A stretch of 64,000 nucleotides of DNA, taken from positions 4,275,823 through 4,339,822 of the forward strand of contig OZ018408.1 of NCBI GenBank assembly GCA_963969595.1. The letters run 5' to 3'. This document shows, one piece after another, positions 48,707-60,509 of the stretch. The notes beneath the pieces are model-generated. The model made no database searches and was not told the origin of the DNA. It was given only the letters and a program-made list of their open reading frames with translations. Origin of the DNA: Neckera pumila. Lineage: Eukaryota > Streptophyta > Bryopsida > Hypnales > Neckeraceae. Both the position numbers and the translations under genes were made by a program. How positions within the stretch are numbered: position 1 is the stretch's first letter; each line of letters begins with the position of its first letter.

Positions 48707-49774
48707 TTACTGGGCTTTCGTAGCGGGCACGGCTTCCAGCAATCTCGAGAAGTAGAATTTGGTGGCCGTCATCTCTCTCCTGGTCACGACCCACCCGACT
48801 TCCTTCAGTGCCGCTTCGACGTCGTCCTCGGCATGCAAGTAAGCGCGCGTGGCTTTCGACGGGCCAGGAAACAGCTCACCGATCCGCTTCAGAACGCTGT
48901 AATACAAAGTGTAAGGCGCGAAGCTGAGAATCAAACGCTTCTCCGCCAGGGACGCCAAGTGCTGCACCATGGCGCCCGCTTTGTCTTGTGGGTAATGAAT
49001 CAAGACGTCCAAACACGCAACGGTGTCGTATTTCCCCGTGATTGACTCCAAATCACGCGCTTCGAATTTGGGCAGGGTTGTGTTGGGATTCGATTTTAGG
49101 TCGTCCTCTGCGCGGCGAGCCGCTTCGTCCACCATTGCGGAGGAGATGTCGCTGGCGTAAACCTGGGCGCCTTGCATCGCGAGCGGGATGGAGAGGGATC
49201 CCGTGCCGCAGCCCGCGTCGCAGACGGTGACGCCCGTTAACGGTCGGTCTGAGAGCAGCTTGAGCGCCTTCTCCACGGTTTGCGCATGACCTTGGCGGAT
49301 GTCGAGCTGCACGCTGTTCACGTCGTCGGTTTCCCCGTAGATGCGCTTCCAGCGATCGAATCCCGAGGTGTTGAAGTAGTTGCGCACCACAGCCTTCTCG
49401 TCGCCGCCCGTCTCCGCAGCTTGCTTCTGCCGACGCTTCTCAGGGTCTGCGAGGGAGAGCGCCGCTGCGAGCGCGGCGAGGGCGCCGCCGCTCGCCACCG
49501 CGAATTGCAACCCCGTCATGCCGTCGCTCTCCATCACCGCCAGGTGGTCCAAGGTCTGTGCCGCGAGCTCCACAATCGGCAATGCAGCGGAGGCCTGGAC
49601 ACTCCCACCCCGTGCAATCCTTGAACCCACACGCACGCCATTGGTACGCCAACTCGGGCACAGCGAGGAAGAGCTCGACAGAGACGGCGCCGAAACAGCT
49701 TCACGCTGCGCGGCGAGGGCTCCTGTTGCACCGCGAGTGCACACAGCCCCTGCAGCAGCCATCGCCACCAACAC
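48707..49774 (-). CDS. CHLM: Magnesium-protoporphyrin IX methyltransferase
   Basis: Transfers a methyl group from S-adenosylmethionine to Mg-protoporphyrin IX, the step after Mg-chelatase in chlorophyll synthesis, at plastid membranes. It is a single uninterrupted ORF of 355 aa. Residues 1 to about 65 look like a transit peptide (Ala, Ser and Arg-rich). A hydrophobic stretch at about 88-108 could aid membrane association. VVRNYFNTSGFDRWKRIYG at about 129-147 is characteristic of the family. VCDAGCGTGSLSIPLA at about 184-199 is SAM motif I, and YASDIS follows. CLDVLIHYPQ and LILSFAPYTLYYSVLKRIG complete the core. The start could be the ATG at 49774 or one four codons later. The gene is much more GC-rich than its neighbours and has no intron in the coding region, unlike every other gene here. 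It is head to head with ELP1, with 606 bp between start codons. Confidence 0.96.
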   Translation of the reverse strand: MLVAMAAAGAVCTRGATGALAAQREAVSAPSLSSSSSLCPSWRTNGVRVGSRIARGGSVQASAALPIVELAAQTLDHLAVMESDGMTGLQFAVASGGALAALAAALSLADPEKRRQKQAAETGGDEKAVVRNYFNTSGFDRWKRIYGETDDVNSVQLDIRQGHAQTVEKALKLLSDRPLTGVTVCDAGCGTGSLSIPLAMQGAQVYASDISSAMVDEAARRAEDDLKSNPNTTLPKFEARDLESITGKYDTVACLDVLIHYPQDKAGAMVQHLASLAEKRLILSFAPYTLYYSVLKRIGELFPGPSKATRAYLHAEDDVEAALKEVGWVVTRREMTATKFYFSRLLEAVPATKAQ

Positions 49775-50380
49775 GAATTACCCAAACAAGCCCCTTTTCA
49801 ATTCCTAAAGCCCTTATCTTATCCCCAAATCCCTCCCTATGACTACCAACACAACAATGTCAGCACTGATTCCACTCGCACACTCAACCACAACAAAATC
49901 GTGTAATCCGAGACTCACAACTGCAACCCGTGCTTCTCTCTCGACAGCCAGACGAGAGATTGAAGCTCTCCTGCACTACCTTTCGCTACATCGTCGTCTC
50001 CAGAACAGTGGAACCCAAATGAGGAATCGCATTGGCCGAAATGTGGATTACGCGGATGCCATGGTGGCAACATGTTACCCTGATGAACAGAAACCAATTT
50101 TCCGTTCATAGCAAGGATGAAGAAGGACCGCATGTTCAACGAAAAATAATCCCGAAATGCTTGCCCCTAAAAGCAAAAGTAACTTAAAACTTAGTTCCTT
50201 GCAAAACGCCTTTTTCAGGTGGTGAGGGTTTAGGCGGAGGTTTTGCGAGCGTGGCCGCGTGTGTCTACGTATCTGACTGAATTAGGGTATGGCGTAGTGA
50301 GGATTCTGCAGAAGAAGAATCTGATGTTTGCTTTTCTGACTTCCAGTTGCTGAGAGTTTGCTTGTGCTTTGCCGGCCGCC
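49775..50380. promoter_or_regulatory. Bidirectional promoter region of CHLM and ELP1
   Basis: The start codons of two divergent genes are 606 bp apart, so both promoters and leaders must lie here. ELP1 begins in a good context (GCCGGCCGCCATGC). I cannot point to a clear TATA box or defined element. Confidence 0.5.
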
Positions 50381-53300
50381 ATGCGGAATTTGGTGGTGAT
50401 CAGCGAGTTGCATGAAGCAGTAGAAGGCGTGGATGATGCGAAGCTGCAAGTGGCAGCTGCTGCTGTGGATGTGGACAATGGCCTTTTCTTCGTCGCGTCC
50501 CAAGCGTCTGCACTCATTTGTTATTCCCTCTCCTCCTCCAAGGTAAACTAGTCCCCTTCTTTTCCAATTCTCCTCACCTTGGGGTGGCTTCGGCAACACG
50601 GGATGCTGGGAAGTAGTAACTCGTCGATCGCACCACGTCGTGTGCACCTCAATGAAATTCTGAAAATCATCGTTGATTCCTGTTTGCGTTGATTTCTTTT
50701 GCATCATCTCCACCTGATCGAATTGGGGAATCTGCGTTGATCTGGGGCCACCGAGCGTAGTTCAGTTCAAAACACAGGGTTCTCCAATTTAGGTCTAGGG
50801 AAGGTCGCAGTTTGTGCTTGCTAGGGTTTCGATGCCTCTTAGGGTTAGCGGCAAGCTTCCAAGTTAGAAGCTGACTCGCACGGAAGTAGCTTAAAATGCA
50901 TAATTCTGCAGATACAGTAGAAGCTCATTATTTGGTTTGATTTTACAAGTTTTGTGGTATAATTTACGAGCAGGTCGAATGGGTTGTCGCGTTGGACGAG
51001 GAAGCCGGACCTGTGGTGGCTATGGAGTGGAGAGTGGAAGTGGATTCCGTTGTTGTTGGGCGTTCCAGTGGGCAGGTAATCAAGCGACTCGCATAACATT
51101 CTTGAGCAGTTGCAGCATGGCATCAGGTCAATGCTCGTGTAGCAAAATTAAAGCTTTGACGTACTCTTGCACTTGAATCATTGGCTTGAGGAGCTCTCAC
51201 TTGTTCAAATTGAGCTCAACTTTTTTTTTTAAAACATGTTAGGTATTCCTTTTAATTCTTATGCAGAGGGTGCTCAACAAGGGTTCCTAGAATTTTAGGC
51301 TGGTATCTCAAGTGGGTTAGTCCGCCATTATCAATTTCTGGACACAACAATCTGGACTTGAGAGATCGGAAGTCGTTTGATGGTGAACTTAGATTCTGAC
51401 TCTTTGAAATAATCAGGTGGTGGAAGTAAGTAATTCTGTCCAGGAAGTGCAAGAGGTGGGCTTCTTGAAGGGAGGGTTACTGGATATGGCTGCCAGTCCC
51501 GATGGCGAGCTCTTACTTCTCGCTACTGGACTAGGTCAACTTCTGGTGATGACCCAAGACTGGGATCTTCTGTACGAGGTCTCTCTGGGCAGGGACCTTA
51601 CTAGTTCAGTAAGTATTCTATCGTGCTCTTTCATTTATTGTTTTGTTTGCCCTTAGTATATCTGCAACGTTTGGCAGTTCTTAGATGTATATATTGCCAA
51701 TTATTGCCAATTGTAATGCGGCTAGGTTTTGTAGAATACCTCTGGAGGTGGGTTTTCTAGTAGTGTTTATAGAATTGGTTTGGTAAACATGTAGATGGTG
51801 CTAAATTTGATGGTTTTATGTAGGGCAGCGTGCAACTAAGCTGGCGAGGGGACGGAAAGTACTTTGCAACGCTTGTCACAGGAGGCGGTTCTTCCACTGA
51901 CCAGCTGAAGATCTGGGAGAGGGATACTGGCGCCCTACACGCATCTGGAGAGAAGGTTCCATATGTACAGACAGCAATGGCTTGGTGTCCCACAGGAGCG
52001 CGGATTGCCACTTCATGTATTACCGCCAATAGCAGGTCTCAAGCCCTCATAATGTCCTTCGAGAAGAATGGTCTGAAGCGAGACAAGTTTCAGCTTGAAG
52101 GCCCTTCGGACACGCATGTAGGGTATCTGAAGTGGAATAGCAACTCTGAGCTTCTGGCCATGGTGGTCACCACTAAAGATTGGATCGGTGTTCAGATCTG
52201 GAGCTGCAGCAACTTCCATTGGTATTTGAAGCAGGAGTTGCGGTTTCCAAGCACGGATGAGGTGAATGTGCTGTGGGACCCTGAGGATGCAATGAAACTT
52301 GTTTGCTGGACCGGAAGTGGGACCATTCGAATGCTTAGACTTGGATGGAAGTCTGCTGTCTTGGACTCAAGCGTAGCGCTGGTCATTAATGGACATAGCT
52401 TGCTTGTATCTCCGCTGTCACTCGCCCTCGTTCCGCCTCCGATGTCACTCTTTACTGTCACTTTCCAGGCTCCTGTGCAGGTTGTGGCATTTCTGCAGGA
52501 GAATGATCGCGGTTTAATTGCTGCTCGACTCTCAGATAGCACACTGAGCGTTGTGACGCTGCCTAAGCTTAGTGAATGGCTAGATCTGGACGGGGAGAAC
52601 CACCCAGCGCGCTCTATCTCTGTCCTCCCCGACTTGAAGCACAGCATAAGTGAGCTGCGGCACCTTTCTTGGTTGAGCTCTGGAACTCTGTTAGGCGTCC
52701 TCTCTGTGCAACAGGGTTCTGATAAGGTTCGCATGTCTGGGAACTACTCGGGCACATTCCCGGGAAGCCGGGAGATTCTTGTCGAAGTTGATCTTGATAT
52801 GGTAGCTGAGAAGCCCACACCAATTATGTCTGATGGTTGTCAAATACTGGGAGTGCAGGAAACGCCCGTGAAACATGCGGTCATTAGCATAATTAAGAAC
52901 CAGGCTAACCAAAATGGGAATGCTTTTGTCCAGCTGGGTGACGGCTCTGTGGTACTGTATACTGAATCACAAGCCGCATCACAGTTTGGAAGAACTGTGA
53001 TTGGAAAATTTGCGAGACCGTGTCCGTGGATGAGTATGCTGCAATCTGGGACTGGGGAGGTCATTGTTCTTGGGCTCGACAAAAAGGGCTGTTTGGAGCT
53101 TCTGGGTCACTGTGTTCTCTGCAATGATTGCACAAGCTTTGCGATTCACACAGCGGCCGACTCGCGGTCCCATCTTTTGTACACGACACAGAGAGATTCC
53201 ATGCATGTGGTCAGTTTATCCACTCCATCTTCGCTCTCGGATGTCCAGTCTAAGCAAGAAGTGAATATGAGGCCTGAATCCATGGGTGGGAGGAAGCCGA

Positions 53301-56300
53301 AAGCTGGAGGCGGTCAAGAAGAGCATTTGAAAGTCCGTCCCTTGTGGGAAAGAGGGGCCAAATTGGTGACAGCGTTGGGCGGACAGGACGTAGCTGTAAT
53401 AGTGCAGACCATAAGGGGTAATTTGGAAACAGTATACCCACGGGGTCTTGTGCTAGGAGCCATTGCCGAAGCCTTGAAACAAGGTCACTTTCGTGAAGCT
53501 ATGGGGTTGACACGGCGGCATCACATCAACCTGAATGTATTAGTTGATTATGGAGGTTGGCGAAGCTTTTGCATGAAGGCTTCTGAGTTCGTCAAGCAGG
53601 TAGGCTGTTGCTGTTTTCTCTTTGCTGATGTGAAGAATACGAAGTGTATTATCGCAATGAGTTTGGAAGTCTTTGATGAAGCGTAGATTGCTTCTGTCTC
53701 ACAGTTGGGTTTTGCCAGCTTTGTTTCCTTGTGAGTTGCTGACCTAAGACTAGGAATAATCCTGTCTTAAATATCCAACTTCATTCATCACGATATTGAG
53801 TTTTTTTTGTTTTTATTTTTGCAGGTGGGTAAATTAAGCCACATCACGGAACTAGTATACTCTCTAAATGAGGAAAATATAGTCAATACAACTTATAAAA
53901 ATTTATTAACCCCCTTCCCAGAACCACAAAGACCTGCAGATGCTGATACTGAACTCCTGAAGTCTCAACTTACAGCCAACAAGGTGCAAACTGTTTTGAA
54001 AGCTTTGAGATTAGGTGTGGAGAATGAAATTCCCGATAGCCCCGCGAAGGAGCTCTGCATTCTAGCCACGCTAGCCAAGAGTCGACCTCCAGAAATAAAA
54101 GAGGCTCTACAACGAATTAAAAGTTTGCGGGAAGCCGAGCTGCAGGGGGAAGTTGCTGTAGAGCTAGAGGGAATCGAGCAACCTGACGAGGGGGCAAAGG
54201 TCATATTGAGTGCCGAGGCCGCATTGAAGCACTTACTATGGTTATCAGAAGCAGATATCGTATTCAAAGAAGCTCTAGGATTGTATGACTTACACTTGGC
54301 AGCAATGGTGGCTTCTCATGCGCAAAGAGATCCAAAAGAATTTCTTCCTCTCCTAAGAGAGTTGGAGGAAATGCCATCACATTTAATGCAATATAAGATT
54401 GATGTCAGGTATGTAGATCCCTTCAGCTTGTTGGAATGTATTGGAAGGAGCAGTGGTAGTTTACTTCTCTTCCTGGACTTCTTTTATGTTGCAAGTTAAT
54501 CATATTGGTCAGTTTTACTCAATGTAGTCCTTCGATGATGCTTTCCAGTACGAGCAAAAGGATACTAAAAGGACTTTTTGGGGACTTGATTGTAGATTGG
54601 GCCACTATGAGAGCGCACTGCAAAACCTTGCTCAAGGAGGGGAAACCAACTTGAATGAATGTTTACAGCTGATGATGGACCACGCTCAGTTATTTCCACT
54701 TGGATTGCATATTTATAGAGAGTCTAATAACAGATTTGATATTTTGGAAGCATGGGGAGATCATCTTGCTCAAGAAGAAAAGTTTGAAGACGCTGCAGCT
54801 GCCTACTGCTCTTGTAACAAACTTGAAAAGGCTTTGGATTCATATAGGTCTGGTGGCTTATGGCGTGGAGTTATGACCATCGCAGGACAGTTGAAGCTTT
54901 CACAAAGGGAATTGATCTCGCTTGCGAGTGATTTGGGAGAAGAGCTGCAAGCTATGGGCAGGCCGGCAGAGGCTGCATGCGTGGCCTTAGAGTATACGCA
55001 TGATGTGGATTCCGGAGTTAGGTTGTTGCTGGAAGCTAGGGAGTGGATGGAAGCTGTCAGAGTGGCTTCCTTACATTGCCGTCCAGGTCTTATTTCTTCG
55101 CTTATCGAACCCGCTGCTTTGGAGTGTGCAAATGCCCTGATCGAAGAGTTCACGGAAGGTCTAGACAAAGTCAAAAAGTATTATGTACGTTATCAGACCG
55201 TCAGGCAGCGGCGACTGTCGTTAGCAGCAAAGTTGAAGGCAGAAGAAGATGGAGAATGGCCAGATGACGACACGATATCGGAAGCCAGCAGCCATGTTAG
55301 CAGCATGAGTGCGTACACTCATGGGTATGTACTCCTTTCTCTTGTACTGTAGTTCGAAATGATTTGGTTTCGTGGGGAAATGTTCTTAGGTTCTGCAAAT
55401 GACTTTTACAGCAGGTAAAATGTAGCATGTCCAGTTTGTGGTGGTTTAATATTGTTGGTTTATAATGTTTTAAATTCCATGCTTTCTAGTGCAGTTTTAA
55501 TCATATTATGTGCTCAACACTTGGACTCTTTTCATGCGCTGTCCAGAACTGCTGCTCCAAGCAGTGTGACAACAGGGTCAGGGAGAGGAAGAAAGAACAG
55601 CGAGCGATCACAGAAGAAGGCAAAAGGCGGCCGAATTCGTGCTGGCAGGTAGTATATTTTCAAGGACTTCACCTAGATACTACGAGTTCCCTACCCTGCT
55701 ATTTCTATTCTGCACTTTCTTGGAATCATTGTTTTTGTTCTCCACTTTCACTATACTTGCTCTGCATTCTTTGTCAGATAGTTTGTTGTCTGGGGGTTAA
55801 AAAGTCATGGTTTGCAAATGTACAAAGGTTTTAAAATTTATTCTGCCGTGTGTTGAATGCGATAGTTGCTCAGCATTCCAAAGAATGAATCCCTACGTTT
55901 AGTGAATTGTGACATGTGTTTATTGTGACATGTAGAATAGTGGCATTCTAAGATTGTTCAATAGGGATGTAAATTTTGAAAGAATGACAAGTCGTAGTTT
56001 GATCAAATACATACGATTCTATTGTACGGTTCTATAATATATATTTATTTGTCTATTTATTTATTTATTTATATAGTACATATAATCAATACACAGAGAC
56101 TAGTTTTACTCTATATAAGCGGTATATTAATTCTTGCATACATTCCCAATGAGACGTAAAGTATATACTTTTCTGTTTGGATTAGCAACGCTCGCAGATA
56201 GCCGGTTGTTCTGTTTGCTCTTACTTTGGTGATGCTGAATGGGACTTGTGGTGTTGCGCAGTGCTGGAGAGGAGTGGGGCCTCATTGAGTACATCAGGGG

Positions 56301-56586
56301 CATGGCAGTGAATGTTCGGATGCTAGAAGAGGTACGGCGGTTGCTCACTGTTCTCCTGCTACGAGGGCATTATTCTAGTGCACATGGTGTTCAATCGTCA
56401 CTAGCCGCATATCAAAAGGATCAGAAGCTGGCGCTAGAGAGCATGGAAAAGGATGCTGAAACTGACAATACGCAAGTAGTGAATCCACCGGTGCCAAGTA
56501 GTGCAGCAGCTGCTGTGAGCACTTCGCCTTCCTCTGTAGCATGGAGGTTGGCCGTTTTGGAGCCTCCTGAAGGCTTTTGTACATAA
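50381..56586 (+). CDS. ELP1: Elongator complex subunit 1
   Basis: Largest scaffold subunit of Elongator, which modifies wobble uridines of tRNA (the mcm5/ncm5 pathway) and acts with Elp3. Eight exons keep phase: 50381-50542, 50974-51075, 51417-51608, 51824-53599, 53825-54408, 54596-55324, 55547-55648 and 56262-56586, for 1323 aa, close to the usual 1300. The N-terminal half forms WD40-type beta-propellers, for example LSWRGDGKYFATL and KIWERDTGALHASGE. LKVRPLWERGAKLVTALGG and YPRGLVLGAIAEAL lead into the helical TPR-like half with RLGHYESALQNLA and LFPLGLHIY. A basic segment (GRGRKNSERSQKKAKGG, about 1191-1208) precedes KGGRIRAGSAGEEWGLIEYI, the conserved C-terminal block. The basic stretch matches the tRNA-binding region of known Elp1 proteins. 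The protein ends with a short low-complexity Ala/Ser/Pro tail. Confidence 0.95.
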
Positions 56587-59500
56587 TCAGAGGTGTCAAT
56601 TGGCGTGTACAGCTTTAACTTATGTCTGCAAACATGTACCGGTGTTGCCTTTCCCTTGAGCAGTGCTCGGCTTTTTAGTTTGTATTCTCGTTGGTGATCC
56701 TAATGTTGGTGTTATTTCTAATCAAAAATAGAATATAAGAGATAGTTTGCTTCTTTTCTTAATAGAAAAATCAACATGAACGGTGCTCCGTAATAGATCT
56801 ACCATTTATATTGGAAGTGCTTGTTCATATACATGTGATGTGAATTATGTGATGGAGTAGCATTCAAGATTAAATGAAGTCCAAAAAATGCCATGTGAAC
56901 AATGTATGCAAAAGTTATAAGAGTTCAAAGTTCAGCTATTATTTTATTCTAGTTTGTGCCTCAATGTCCAAAAATTGAACGTTTTGTAATGGATACCCAT
57001 TTGTTACCTAGACACACTTTTGGATACACAATTGGAATCATGTAATCCAGCCTGATATCGTTGCAACACCCTCGGGTATTACCAATGAACTCACTAAATA
57101 CTGTACATCATGTACTGTACATTCATTTGAATGTGGCGATATATTGCTCCTGCGAAATTTATTTGGGTGATTCTTGGCAATTTCACCGATTCAAAAATGG
57201 AGAATATTTCCATTCAGAGATCAATGGCCATTCACATGTAGCCATGTCACGCTTATACTACTTGCTAATTGAAGGCCAACTATGTGTAGATAAATAGATG
57301 CATAGATGATATAGATGATATAAATTTATTGATGAATTGTTGTCATGATAGGGGCGTCTTTTCTGTTTTGGCACCATGGGGTCAAATTGCACCATTTCAA
57401 AATAAATGTCTACTTTTTGTTAGATGAAAGTAATTTCTTTTTGCTAGAAATTTTCCATTACTATTAAAAATGTAGATGAAGTTGTCAAATTTGGATGAAA
57501 AAGTGCATGAATATGAATGAAAAGTGATTTTTTTGGCCAAAAAATGAATGAATGTCGAAATACAATGCTTCACCAAATTTTATGTGATGGCCATTTTGGC
57601 ACTTTCTAAGAAAGTAAAAAAAAAAAGCTAAATAAGGTCAACAAAATAGAGCCTTATCACTCTCTTGCACCAATTCCTCTTAACCCCTAAAGTTTCATGA
57701 CTATGTTCTCACCAAAAACGCTCCAAAACTGCCATTTCTAATACAACAACCAAATTTTTGGAAAAAAACAATTTTTGATACACATAACCGTAGGATCTTG
57801 TAGTATGATATTTTGAAAACATGTGGTAAAAATTTCAGAAAATTCCGCCGTGTGGATCATAAGATATAAGCATTCAAAGTCTTGAAAACCATTTTTTCAA
57901 TCCTGCGAAAAACCGGGCAGCTGCACTTTGCAAGCTCACTTTTCAATGAAAAAATGCCTATAAAGGTGGTGCTTCTTTGAATTCAGTTTCCTCAACAAGT
58001 TGGCTATATGCTTGAAAAATTTCACATCATTTGGAATTGTACAACATATAGGAAAAAAATAGTAAGTAGAAAGAAGTAGAAAATGATTCAAAATACTAAA
58101 TTGTTAAAATTTTAATCATGGAATTTAAAAATACCAATCCCAATGGTTGTAATGTTTTAATAATCAATTTAAATCCTAGGATTTTCTTTTTTTCCAAAAA
58201 TATTGAAAATTGAGTTAAATAAACGACTTTAAAGTTTTTTTTAGAGTAGACAATCCATAACTGCCCGCAAACCAAAAACCCTCATAACTTTTGACTCATT
58301 GAGTGAAATGGAATGACTCAAAGCTTTTTGAGTATATATAAATGTAGAGAACCAATTTCAAAAAAAAAATTCCGGAAAAAATGATTTTTTCTGATCTGCC
58401 CAAACTGCCCAGTTACGAAAAAAAGCAACATATTAGGTCACAACTTTTGACTAGTATTTCGAAATGTCATGAAACTTGGTATACATGGAGATATTCCTCG
58501 CCCCCACCTTCTATTAAAATTTCAGCCTCAAATATGGATATCTCTAGTCACAGGTACCTGCCCAAAATTTCTATACGGCCAAAAAACGCATGTTGGTCCT
58601 TTAGGGGTTAATCTAACAGTGAGCAACAACTTCTGAGGCTAAAAGCAAGTGAATAGCTCTTGGATGTGTTTGACCCCTATGTGAACATGTGAAGGAAACC
58701 AAGCACAACAGACTTTCTTGGAATTCACTCCGACTGATTTGGAGATTTTGCAGTTTTTCCTTGCAAGTTTCTCCTAGTTTTCATGTTTCTCTGTGTTCTA
58801 ATGTCACCATGGAGGGATCTTCAAAGAATTCCTATTCAAGAAAAAATCATGGATTTTCTTTGCAAGTATTTTATAAATTCTCTCCAAATTCCCCGTGTAC
58901 AATTAAAATTGGTAGACTTTGTATACATCTTACATTTCAATGTTGTTTCCACCTAATATTTGGTAGATTTTACAAGATGCAATTGTCCCATATCAATTGT
59001 CAGGGAGTACGTTGAGGTTGGACACATAAGAATTGTAAGTTGTCATGTAATCTCCAAACCAATGTATTCCATTGATTTCACAATAATCTAACTTTTCTAG
59101 AATTTGTACGATCCAGAAATCTAAGAAATTTTGAAATGTGCAAATCAATGAGATTGGAAATTCAAAATCTACATTTCCATTAGGATTCAGCTTTCAAAAT
59201 CTATGAATTGTATTGATTATGTAGGCTAAAATCTACATTTGGAAATATCAAATTTCACAAATTCAATAGATTTGGAGGTGGGGACATCACTGAAAAATGA
59301 ACAAATTCCCCCCTGAAAAATGCACAAAATTCCCTATCTCACATTTCCCTATGAGAGCTATATTCCCTGTGTACTGGAAAAAAGGCAAAAAAAGCAAATT
59401 CTCGAAGGGGAGTTCCATTATAGTGCCTAAAGGGAACCTTTCAAATGTTTGTTGTGAAGGTGTCTTCAAATGGGCTCACCAGGCAAGCTAATAGGGTCAC

Positions 59501-60509
59501 CATCATGATGACAAAGACATGATCTTTGGAAATAGGAATATGCAAACCCAAACTTGAAGGTGGTCTTCCAAAAAAAATGTACAATGGATCTTGCCTCTTT
59601 GCCACAAGCCGTGTATCCCATAGAGAGTAACTTAGTCTCATGGAAGTAATGGTGGTCCCTAACAATTATCTCCTTATAATGATGCCTTCATTTATTTGTG
59701 TCCAATGAATGACTTATTGAAATGGAAATAGGCAAGTTTTCATGCATTTGATGGTGGGGGGTCTTGCACATTTGCAACACATGAATTTGGAAATTTTGTT
59801 ATTGAGGTATTATTGACATTTCTACTGAAATCAAGATGCTTAATCTTCATATCATCTTGTAGGGTATTTTGACCACTTCTAGCATGAGCTTCTAGCTCTT
59901 TTCATTTTATATAAATTTCATTTTAGCCATAGAAATGATATTTATTGAATTTGAGACCAACTAATAAAATGATTTTTATCAAGTCTTATTCCCACTCCAT
60001 TTCAAAAATTTCAAAAATTCCTAATATTGAGTATTTTATTGCAATTTGAACTTCGGTTAATATAACAGACGCTGATTACCAGAGATCTACACAATGCAAA
60101 AGAAGTAAGCTGGTCTAGGATTGATCTAACTTGTATAATTATCATTCAGTGACAGGTTTGATCTACAACTGAGGCTATGGAAAATGGATCCGGCGGTCCT
60201 TCAAAAATTCCCGTAGTCTCATATTAAGCAAAACTATATAGAATTACTCAAAAGTGTTTTCAAAAGGCTATGCTGCTACCGCTATCTAAGTCAAAGATGG
60301 GCAGTACCTTTGGATCAATGTACTCGAATCAATGGAGTCATTTGGCTTCTCCATTTCCAATTTCCTTGAGCACGCCACAGGAGGCTGCATTGGACAACGA
60401 GGTTCCATGAGGACTTAGATTTTGCCGTTGGTTCAGCATTGAAAATCTAGTAAATCTCAGACATTTTTCCCCGTCACTAGCATTTTTGAGAAATCAATGG
60501 CAGACTCGA
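56587..60509. other. AT-rich intergenic region between ELP1 and the AAA-ATPase
   Basis: It starts with the ELP1 3' UTR. One TTAA element lies at 57680-58611. I see no gene in 58612-60509, whose last part is probably the 3' UTR of the minus-strand AAA-ATPase gene. Confidence 0.5.
57680..58611. mobile_element. TTAA-flanked non-autonomous transposon, reverse orientation
   Basis: It starts TTAACCCCTAAAG and ends GTTGGTCCTTTAGGGGTTAA, 932 bp including both TTAA, the same length as the 12290-13221 copy. Its left part is the reverse complement of the right part of that copy (shared ACTGCCATTTCTAATAC-like block). There is no transposase ORF. Confidence 0.8.

Noticed and set aside
48602..49808. Plus-strand ORFs of 62-147 codons opposite CHLM
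   Set aside because: They are antisense shadows of the GC-rich CHLM coding sequence, with no independent features.
52192..52734. A 180-codon minus-strand ORF opposite ELP1 exon 4
   Set aside because: It is an antisense shadow of a conserved coding exon, with no domain and no splice context of its own.
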